A stretch of 20,234 bases of DNA from JBDTMC01 sp039934475 (GTDB lineage Bacteria; Acidobacteriota; Terriglobia; Bryobacterales; Bryobacteraceae). A program made the position numbers and the translations under genes. Of the stretch, positions 14,669-20,234 are shown piece by piece. The number at the start of each line of letters is the position of its first letter. Positions within the stretch are counted from its first letter, which is position 1. The notes beneath the pieces were generated by a model, which had not been told where the DNA came from, made no database searches, and worked only from the letters and a program-made list of their open reading frames with translations. The stretch is taken from the NCBI GenBank assembly GCA_039934475.1, contig JBDTMC010000092.1, forward strand, positions 1 through 20,234. The letters run 5' to 3'.

Positions 14669-16315
14669 ATGACGTCCCGCCTGGACTTAAAACTCGCGGC
14701 GGCGCTCAGTACGATCGTCATCCTCGTCAGCGGCGCCTATGGCGTAGTTCTGGTGCGCACCCAGAACCAGCGCTCTCTCGACAACCTCGTGCTTGGCGCA
14801 GGCCAACTTTCCAAAAGCATCACCAGCGCCACCTGGCACGCCATGCTCGACGATAGCCGCGAGGGGGCCTATGACATCATGCGAGTCATCGCCCAAAAGC
14901 AGGGCGTGGACGGAATTCGCATCTTCAATCGCGAAGGCCGCCTCATGTTTACCACCCGCGATTCCGATCCCGACCAGGCTTTGAATCGCCGCCCGGAACT
15001 CTGCGCCTCCTGCCACACCGGAACTGCCGTGAAGACCCGCATACCGGATGCGCTCCGCTACCGCCTCAGTGACAATCCGCAGGGCCACCACACCCTGAGC
15101 ATGGTGACTCCCATCTACAACGAGCCGTCGTGCAGCCAAGCCGCCTGCCACGCCCACCCCTCCTCCATTCGTGTCGTCGGCGTGCTCGACGTGGCTCTGG
15201 GCGTCGATCAATTAGACGCCGAATCGGCCAGCATCCGCGCACAGGTACTCACCACCACGCTGAGTGAGATCGCGATCATGGTGCTGTTCATCTTCTCCTT
15301 CACGCGCCGCTTTGTCTCCCGGCCTATCCGTGAACTGATCGCCGGCACAAAGGCTGTCAGTGAAATGGACCTCAACCGGCCCATTGTGATTCGCAACCGC
15401 AGCCGCGAAATTGACGCGCTTGTCGATTCGTTCAACGCCATGCGAGTCCGCCTGCGTACCGCGATTGCGGACCTCAATGACTTCGCCGCGAAGCTGGAAA
15501 CGAAGGTCGCTGAACGTACGGAGCAACTGAAAGTCGCGCACCAGAAACTGCTCCACACTGACCGCCTCGCTTCCCTCGGGCAACTCTCTGCCAGCGTGGC
15601 CCATGAGATCAACAATCCCGTCGGCGGCGTTCTCAACCTCGCCATGCTGATGCAGCGCATCATGAAGGAAAACGGCATTCCCGCCGGACGCGAAGCTGAG
15701 TTTCGCTCTTATCTCGGACAAATCGTCACTGAGACGTCGCGCGTGGGCCGTATTGTCTCTGACCTTCTCGCCTTCTCCCGGCGCTCCAAACCCCAGCGCG
15801 CCAATGCCGATCTGAATAAGATCGTCAACGACACCATCCCGCTCATCCGTCACAAGATGAAGCTCGCCAATGTCGAGTGCGAACTCAACCTTACTCCCGC
15901 CCTGCCTACCGTCTTTTGCGACGCGTCCCAGATTCAACAAGTGGTAGTTACTCTTGTCATGAACGCGACGGAGGCAACGCTAAACAAGGAGTATCGCCGC
16001 GTTCGCGTGGCCACTCGCCTCTCCGTAGACGCCCACGCCGTGGAACTGATCATAGACGACAACGGCGACGGAATCGCTCCTGAGAACCTCGGCAAAATCT
16101 TCGATCCGTTCTTCACCACCAAACCTGAGGGCAAAGGCGTCGGCCTCGGGCTGGCCGTGCTCTATGGCATCGTTCGCGCGCACGAAGGTGAAGTGGAAGT
16201 CACCAGCCGCGTTGGCGAAGGCTCGGTCTTCGTCGTCACACTGCCGCTCCACCCAGCCAACCGGACGTCGGAACCATCGCCGGTGGAGGTGATCCATGCG
16301 GGTCCGCATCAGTGA
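14669..16315 (+). CDS. Membrane sensor histidine kinase with two heme-c-like motifs
   Basis: A 548-residue NtrB-like sensor. TM1 is at about 7-28 and TM2 at about 192-212, enclosing a periplasmic domain of about 160 residues. That domain has C112-A-S-C115-H116, a classical heme c site, and C155-SQAA-C160-H161, a CX4CH variant. A HAMP-like linker (about 213-266) and coiled coil are followed by the kinase core: H-box SASVAHEINNP with H312, N-box MNATEAT, G1 DDNGDGI and G2 GKGVGLGLAVLYGIV. Covalent heme in the periplasm suggests sensing of redox state, oxygen or a small gas, as in heme-c sensor kinases known from Geobacter. The ATG at 14669 lacks a Shine-Dalgarno site. Its stop overlaps the archaemetzincin start (GTGA). 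The probable partner is the NtrC-type regulator two genes along. Confidence 0.93.
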   Translation: MTSRLDLKLAAALSTIVILVSGAYGVVLVRTQNQRSLDNLVLGAGQLSKSITSATWHAMLDDSREGAYDIMRVIAQKQGVDGIRIFNREGRLMFTTRDSDPDQALNRRPELCASCHTGTAVKTRIPDALRYRLSDNPQGHHTLSMVTPIYNEPSCSQAACHAHPSSIRVVGVLDVALGVDQLDAESASIRAQVLTTTLSEIAIMVLFIFSFTRRFVSRPIRELIAGTKAVSEMDLNRPIVIRNRSREIDALVDSFNAMRVRLRTAIADLNDFAAKLETKVAERTEQLKVAHQKLLHTDRLASLGQLSASVAHEINNPVGGVLNLAMLMQRIMKENGIPAGREAEFRSYLGQIVTETSRVGRIVSDLLAFSRRSKPQRANADLNKIVNDTIPLIRHKMKLANVECELNLTPALPTVFCDASQIQQVVVTLVMNATEATLNKEYRRVRVATRLSVDAHAVELIIDDNGDGIAPENLGKIFDPFFTTKPEGKGVGLGLAVLYGIVRAHEGEVEVTSRVGEGSVFVVTLPLHPANRTSEPSPVEVIHAGPHQ

Positions 16316-16881
16316 CGCTCATCTGCGTGGCGCCGATCGGTCCGCTCGAACCGCTCGTCCTCGACGCCCTCGCTCCAGTTCTCGAAGACTGTCTCAACGT
16401 GCAGGTGCGCCGCATGCCCGCGCTCCCTTTACCCGCCTTGGCGCACATTCCGGCACGGGACCAATACGATTCGGTTGTCTTCCTCAAGGCGCTGTCCGCC
16501 GCCTGCCCGCCTGGCGTCGATCGCTTCATTGGAATCACCTCGCTCGACCTCTGCATCCCCATGCTGACGTTCGTCTTCGGACAGGCTCAGTTCGAAGGCC
16601 GACTGGCGCTGGTTTCCACGGCCCGCCTCGACCCGCGTTTCTACGGCATGCCGGCCGATTTGCCCCTTCTCCTCAACCGGGCTGCCAAGGAATTGCTCCA
16701 CGAAGTGGGACATACTTTCGGCCTGGTTCACTGCTCCGATTCTACGTGCGTGATGAGCCTTTCCACGGGCATCCAGCACGTCGATCTCAAACGCGACGCC
16801 TACTGCCCGGACTGTGCCGCACAGTTGGGGGAACTGCAAAGAACCAATGAAAACTCACTGGAACATCCTGATCGTAGATGA
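16312..16881 (+). CDS. amzA: Archaemetzincin-family zinc metalloprotease
   Basis: A 189-residue protein with the full archaemetzincin signature. HEVGHTFGLVHC (H130, H134, H140 for the catalytic zinc and E131 as base) is followed by C141-x4-C146-V-M148, then C165-P-D-C168 sixteen residues later for the second, structural zinc. There is no signal peptide, so it is probably cytoplasmic. The family consists of predicted metalloproteases, often with poorly known or no measured substrates. The gene lies between the kinase and response regulator genes, starting with GTG inside the kinase stop (GTGA overlap) and ending 35 bp inside the regulator gene. It is therefore tightly coupled to both. Proteolysis of a partner or an accessory sensing role is speculation. 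Confidence 0.9.
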   Translation: MTLICVAPIGPLEPLVLDALAPVLEDCLNVQVRRMPALPLPALAHIPARDQYDSVVFLKALSAACPPGVDRFIGITSLDLCIPMLTFVFGQAQFEGRLALVSTARLDPRFYGMPADLPLLLNRAAKELLHEVGHTFGLVHCSDSTCVMSLSTGIQHVDLKRDAYCPDCAAQLGELQRTNENSLEHPDRR

Positions 16882-18205
16882 CGAGGAGGTGATGTGCCTG
16901 TCGCTCTCCGCATGGCTGCGTGAGGACGGCTACACGGTAGACACCGCAATGTCCGGCGCACAGGCCGTCGAACTCGCCCGTCTGAAGGACTACGCCATCT
17001 ACTTCATCGATCTCAAAATGCCCGGCGGTATGGACGGGATTGAGGCGATGATGGAAGTCCGCCGCCTTCACCCGGAAGCCTCCGTCATCATCATCACCGC
17101 CTACGCCACGGTGGATACCGCCATCACGGCAATGAAGGAAGGCGCGGTTGAATACATCGTCAAACCATGCAATCCCGAGGAGATCTCCCTCGTCGTCCAG
17201 CGCGTCATCAAGGTGAAGAGCCTGCAACGTGAGAACGCCATTCTGCGCAAGAAACTCACCCGGCAGTACGAGACGCGCGACGTCATTACGAAAAACCCTC
17301 GTATGCAGCAGATCCTGCAACTGGCGCAAGACGTGGCCAGCCTCAGGAGTACCGTGCTGATCCGCGGGGAAAGCGGCACTGGCAAGGAGCTGATCGCCCG
17401 TGCGATCCATTATTCCGGCGCCCGCGCGCAGAAGCCGTTTGTCGCCGTTTCCTGCGCCGCGCTGGCCGAAACGCTGCTCGAATCCGAGCTCTTCGGTTAC
17501 GAGAAAGGATCGTTCACGGGCGCCGATGCCCGCGCTAAAGGAAAGTTCGAACTTGCCGACGGCGGCACTATCTTCCTCGACGAAATTGGCGACATCTCAC
17601 CGAAGCTACAAGCCGACTTACTCCGCGTCCTACAAGAGCGCTGCTTCTATCGCCTTGGCGGCAAGGAAGAGGTTCGCGTCGATGTCCGGGTGATAGCCGC
17701 CACCAACAAGGATCTGCGACTGGAAGTGCACGAAGGCCGATTCCGTGACGACCTCTACTATCGCCTCAATGTCATCGAAATCAATTTGCCCCCGTTACGC
17801 GAGCGGCGGGAAGACATTCGCCTCCTCGCCGGCCACATGGTGGAGCGTCTGGCTCACGAACTCGGCAAGGAGATCACCGGCATCTCCGAAGGCGCCCTGA
17901 AAACCCTCATCGACCACGAATGGCCAGGGAATGTGCGGGAACTGGAGAACGCCATTGAAAGGGCCATGGTCACCTGCCACGGCCACGTGCTGCTGGCCGA
18001 AGATTTCGAGTTTCTGCTTCGCAACGGACGCAATGGCGACCATTGGACCATCCCCGCCAACACGACACTCGATGAGATCGAAAAACGCGCCATCGAAGTC
18101 ACGCTCAGCCGTACTAACGGCAATGTAAAGGAAGCGGCTGCTGTCCTCGGCATCGACCGTTCCACGCTCTACGAAAGGATCAAGCGCTACGAAGTCGCCC
18201 GCTGA
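16847..18205 (+). CDS. NtrC-family sigma-54-dependent response regulator
   Basis: A 452-residue regulator. The receiver domain (about 6-120) has the acidic pocket in LIVDDEE and phospho-acceptor D55 in FIDLKMPGG. The AAA+ domain (about 145-370) has Walker A G174-ESGTGKE, the sigma-54-contacting loop as G221-SFTGA (Ser in place of the commoner Ala) and Walker B with GGTIFLDEIGD. The C-terminal Fis-type helix-turn-helix is NGNVKEAAAVLGIDRSTLYERIKRYE. It should activate sigma-54 promoters when phosphorylated by the kinase encoded upstream. The ATG at 16847 starts just before the receiver domain and overlaps the protease gene by 35 bp; GTG 16814 is an alternative. The convergent NrfD operon is a plausible target, but its promoter lies outside the window. 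Confidence 0.95.
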   Translation: MKTHWNILIVDDEEVMCLSLSAWLREDGYTVDTAMSGAQAVELARLKDYAIYFIDLKMPGGMDGIEAMMEVRRLHPEASVIIITAYATVDTAITAMKEGAVEYIVKPCNPEEISLVVQRVIKVKSLQRENAILRKKLTRQYETRDVITKNPRMQQILQLAQDVASLRSTVLIRGESGTGKELIARAIHYSGARAQKPFVAVSCAALAETLLESELFGYEKGSFTGADARAKGKFELADGGTIFLDEIGDISPKLQADLLRVLQERCFYRLGGKEEVRVDVRVIAATNKDLRLEVHEGRFRDDLYYRLNVIEINLPPLRERREDIRLLAGHMVERLAHELGKEITGISEGALKTLIDHEWPGNVRELENAIERAMVTCHGHVLLAEDFEFLLRNGRNGDHWTIPANTTLDEIEKRAIEVTLSRTNGNVKEAAAVLGIDRSTLYERIKRYEVAR

Positions 18206-18997
18206 CTACGCCTGCAAAGTAAGTTCACTCAATACCGCATCCCAGTTCGCCTCGGGCAAGGCACGATGCAGATCCTCTACCAGTACACCGCCGTCGGCCA
18301 GCGTGGGAGTCGCGCCAGCCGGCGTCAGCAGAATCTGGAGCCGTTCCAACTCGTCGCGCAGCCAGCCGCTGACTTCGGCGCCGCGCAGCAGATGCGTTGT
18401 CTCCAACTTCTCTGCCTTCACTCGCAGTACCCACTCGCTGCCCGCATCCCCCACTGCCACCACCTCCCCATCCAGCGGCGCCAGTATCCGAACGACGGTT
18501 CCGCCTTGGCGCACCTTCCACGCGGCGCCGTTTCGCGTCAGGCGTGTGCCCACGGCGGGCAACTCTACGCTCTCGGGCACGCCCATCACACGTCGCGCAA
18601 AGTCATCCAGACCCACCAGTGCCGTCCCGTCCGCCTGTGGTTCTACCCACGTGTGGCCGCGATGGTACAGCCGGTTCTCCGGATACACCAGCCCGTAGGT
18701 GCTTCCCATGGCCTTGTCCGCCGCCGGACGGAACTCATGGCACTGGCCGCAATCGAATCCATTTGGGCAGGTGCGAGCCTTCATATCGCCGCGCAGCACC
18801 TGGCGGCATTTCCGATCGCGCGCCGGCAGGTCTTCGAACTCCGAGTGCCACCGCACGCTCTCCGGGTTCTGCTGTCGCGCTGCCCTCACCCATGCCACTA
18901 TCACCGTCGCTCCTATCGTCGCCAGCACGCAGAAGAACAAGGACAGAAAAACCACGTGCTGTACCGTCCAATGAAAACCGTCAACGCCCGGAAACAT
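18206..18997 (-). CDS. Membrane-anchored GcvH-like protein without lipoyl lysine
   Basis: A 263-residue protein. One membrane helix (about 14-37) is followed by basic residues (VRAARQQ), which predicts a cytoplasmic C-terminal part. A four-cysteine segment (C64, C77, C83, C86; the last pair in CGQCH) could bind an Fe-S cluster or zinc. It also reads as CxxCH, but heme c is unlikely if cytoplasmic. Residues about 108-200 match the glycine cleavage H-protein fold (RGHTWVEPQADGTALVGLDDFA, ESVELPAVG, APLDGEVVAVGD). The lysine that carries lipoate (ESVKA) is replaced, with G166 at its position in VRQGGTVV. It is therefore not a normal H-protein. The ATG has a perfect AGGAGG and overlaps the NrfD gene by 17 bp, so they form one operon and probably one complex. 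Confidence 0.85.
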   Translation of the reverse strand: MFPGVDGFHWTVQHVVFLSLFFCVLATIGATVIVAWVRAARQQNPESVRWHSEFEDLPARDRKCRQVLRGDMKARTCPNGFDCGQCHEFRPAADKAMGSTYGLVYPENRLYHRGHTWVEPQADGTALVGLDDFARRVMGVPESVELPAVGTRLTRNGAAWKVRQGGTVVRILAPLDGEVVAVGDAGSEWVLRVKAEKLETTHLLRGAEVSGWLRDELERLQILLTPAGATPTLADGGVLVEDLHRALPEANWDAVLSELTLQA

Positions 18998-20234
18998 ACT
19001 CCACCTCCTCAGGGGCTACCTTCAATTCGCGTTCTTGCGGGAACAGATTCAAAAACCGGAAGGAGAACGAATAGACCAGCACTCCATAGGCAATCACGCC
19101 GAGAAACGTTCCCGTCTCCTGCCAGCTCGGCCAATACGTCAGAAATTCGTCAAACGGCAGCGTTGGCAGTGCCAGCGTCTGAATGGTGAGCACAAAGCGG
19201 TTCAAAATCACGCCGCAGCAGGCCAGCGCTGCCGCCACTAGTAATACGGGCCGGTGCGATCTTGCCCTTCGGCTGACTAACAGGGCGGCCGGAAGAAACC
19301 CGCACAGCGCCAGTTCGGCGAACAAAATCCACTCGCCGAACGGCTTCCATGTGTAATATTCCCAAGGCAGAAATCCGGCCGCTCGCGACGTGCTGTTCAG
19401 CCACACCAGCGTGTCCACTGCCTTCGCCAGCACGTATACCGATAACAGCACCCCGGACGTCTTCGCCAGCGTGTCGAAGACACCGGCCTTGACAAGTTTG
19501 CGGCCTGAGATCGCCTGCACCGCCGCGGTCACCAGGATCAGAAAACTCGGTCCCACCGCCATCGCCGACAGGATGAACAGGAAGAACGTAGTCGGCCAGA
19601 TGCCGAAGCCTTCGCGGAACGCGAACGGATGCCCTCGCAGCACCCCGTACAACCCACCCAGAGATCCTTGATGGAAGAAAGACAGGAACGTTCCAACGCC
19701 TGCCATCACGGCCATCACCTTGTGCAGTTCGAACCCAAACACTACCACCGAAGCATGCTGCCGCAGTCGCCGGTTCTTCAAAACCAGAGGGATGTATTCC
19801 AATGCCAGAACCAGCAGGTAACAACTAATGCAGAAGGTAACTTCGGTCAACATCGAATGAGTATTCGGATGCCAGAAGGTGAACCACGCCCTTAGCGGCT
19901 GTCCCACGTCGATTAGTAATGCCGTCACCGCACCCGAGTAACAGATGAACCCAATGACCACCGCGCTATTAATCACGGCCTTCAAGTCGCGCCACTTCAG
20001 TATGTAGAGCAGGAAGCCTGTGAAGAACGCGCCGGCCCCCAGCGCGATGATGGAAAGATCCACGAAAATCCATAAGCCGAACGCGAACCGGTTGTCCATG
20101 TTCGTCTGGTTCAACCCTCGCGCCAGGCACAAATAGGAGCTGTATACGCCAAATGCCAGCACCGCCGCCCATGCCGCTGTCCACAATACGAACCGCGACG
20201 GAGCGCATCGCTCCAGGCCGCGCGCACTCCATCG
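18981..20234 (-). CDS. nrfD: NrfD/PsrC-family membrane quinone oxidoreductase subunit, 5' end outside window
   Basis: A polytopic membrane protein with about ten hydrophobic segments in the 417 residues visible. The early pattern LARGLNQTN...FAFGLWIFVDLSIIALGAGAF is typical of the HmcC/DsrP branch of the NrfD/PsrC family. That branch exchanges electrons between membrane quinones and periplasmic Fe-S or multiheme partners. Such proteins lack cofactors and need those partners, which would be expected upstream, beyond the window. The frame is open to the right edge; a TTG at 20186 is the first in-window candidate start, but the residues before it (APSRFVLW) continue TM1, so the true start is probably outside. 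It overlaps the GcvH-like gene by 17 bp. Confidence 0.88.
   Translation of the reverse strand, partial: RWSARGLERCAPSRFVLWTAAWAAVLAFGVYSSYLCLARGLNQTNMDNRFAFGLWIFVDLSIIALGAGAFFTGFLLYILKWRDLKAVINSAVVIGFICYSGAVTALLIDVGQPLRAWFTFWHPNTHSMLTEVTFCISCYLLVLALEYIPLVLKNRRLRQHASVVVFGFELHKVMAVMAGVGTFLSFFHQGSLGGLYGVLRGHPFAFREGFGIWPTTFFLFILSAMAVGPSFLILVTAAVQAISGRKLVKAGVFDTLAKTSGVLLSVYVLAKAVDTLVWLNSTSRAAGFLPWEYYTWKPFGEWILFAELALCGFLPAALLVSRRARSHRPVLLVAAALACCGVILNRFVLTIQTLALPTLPFDEFLTYWPSWQETGTFLGVIAYGVLVYSFSFRFLNLFPQERELKVAPEEVEYVSGR
19004..19009 (-). promoter_or_regulatory. Ribosome binding site of the GcvH-like gene
   Basis: A perfect AGGAGG, 6 nt before the ATG at 18997, lying within the last codons of the NrfD gene. 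Confidence 0.8.

Noticed and set aside
16296..16850. An ATG 6 nt after a strong GGAGG (16285-16289) opens a 184-residue frame overlapping the archaemetzincin gene.
   Set aside because: The product is Arg/Pro/Ser-rich with no fold-like pattern, as expected of a shadow frame in GC-rich DNA. The archaemetzincin frame carries a full family signature. The GGAGG may simply load ribosomes near the GTG at 16312.
17507..17524. GSFTGA instead of GAFTGA in the sigma-54 activator as a sign of lost function.
   Set aside because: Ser at the second position is a known tolerated variant, and all other AAA+ motifs are intact.
18736..18742. CGQCH in the GcvH-like protein read as a heme c site.
   Set aside because: The membrane helix is followed by positive charges, placing this segment in the cytoplasm where heme c is not attached. 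A four-cysteine metal site fits better, though topology is only predicted.
18266..19189. A 307-codon plus-strand frame opposite the GcvH-like and NrfD genes.
   Set aside because: Low-complexity Gln/His/Arg composition and no signal or domain. The minus-strand genes have clear families and a perfect ribosome binding site.
1..20234. tRNA, rRNA, CRISPR arrays, insertion sequences and integrase or attachment sites.
   Set aside because: None was seen on reading both strands. No transposase-like frame and no spaced repeat array beyond the 14-bp triplet at 2357-2398 was found.

Overview
The window is GC-rich, densely packed bacterial DNA. It most resembles an Acidobacteriota genome of the Solibacter/Bryobacter type. 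The basis is a TIGR03436-type VWFA protein (a lineage-expanded family), squalene-hopene cyclase, Tat-exported Gfo/Idh/MocA and DUF4838 proteins, and a c-type cytochrome joined to a copper monooxygenase-like domain. This placement is inferred from family content; no rRNA or tRNA gene was seen.

Layout. 1-2139: the 3' part of an unrecognised gene, overlapping a secreted VWFA protein. 2136-2394: a probable 43-residue membrane protein on the minus strand, then an AT-richer leader carrying three 14-bp repeats. 2395-6213: squalene-hopene cyclase, a long nitronate-monooxygenase-like flavoprotein and a cupin, closely spaced. 6200-6446: a minus-strand remnant of a radical SAM gene. 6466-10773: a carbohydrate-related set (DUF4838 protein, Tat-exported Gfo/Idh/MocA protein, CBM9-like protein). 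10775-12091: an APC amino-acid transporter on the minus strand, divergent from a Rieske oxygenase (12126-13211). The Rieske gene converges on a secreted cytochrome/PHM-like copper protein (13208-14518).

14669-18205: an operon of a membrane histidine kinase with two heme-c-like motifs, an archaemetzincin zinc protease, and an NtrC-type sigma-54 activator. It meets tail to tail, with no gap, a minus-strand operon (18206 to the window edge). That operon encodes an NrfD/PsrC-type membrane quinone module and a membrane-anchored GcvH-like protein that lacks the lipoyl lysine and carries four cysteines. Together they look like a redox-sensing regulator beside a respiratory membrane complex. This is the best candidate here for an undescribed system.

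Gene starts fall into two styles. Several genes inside operons have good Shine-Dalgarno sites (GGAGG, GAGGAG, AGGAG, AGGAGG). Several first genes have none, with a TANNNT-like box a few bases before the start codon, which suggests leaderless transcripts. All four convergent junctions overlap or abut within 1 bp, leaving no room for conventional intergenic terminators.
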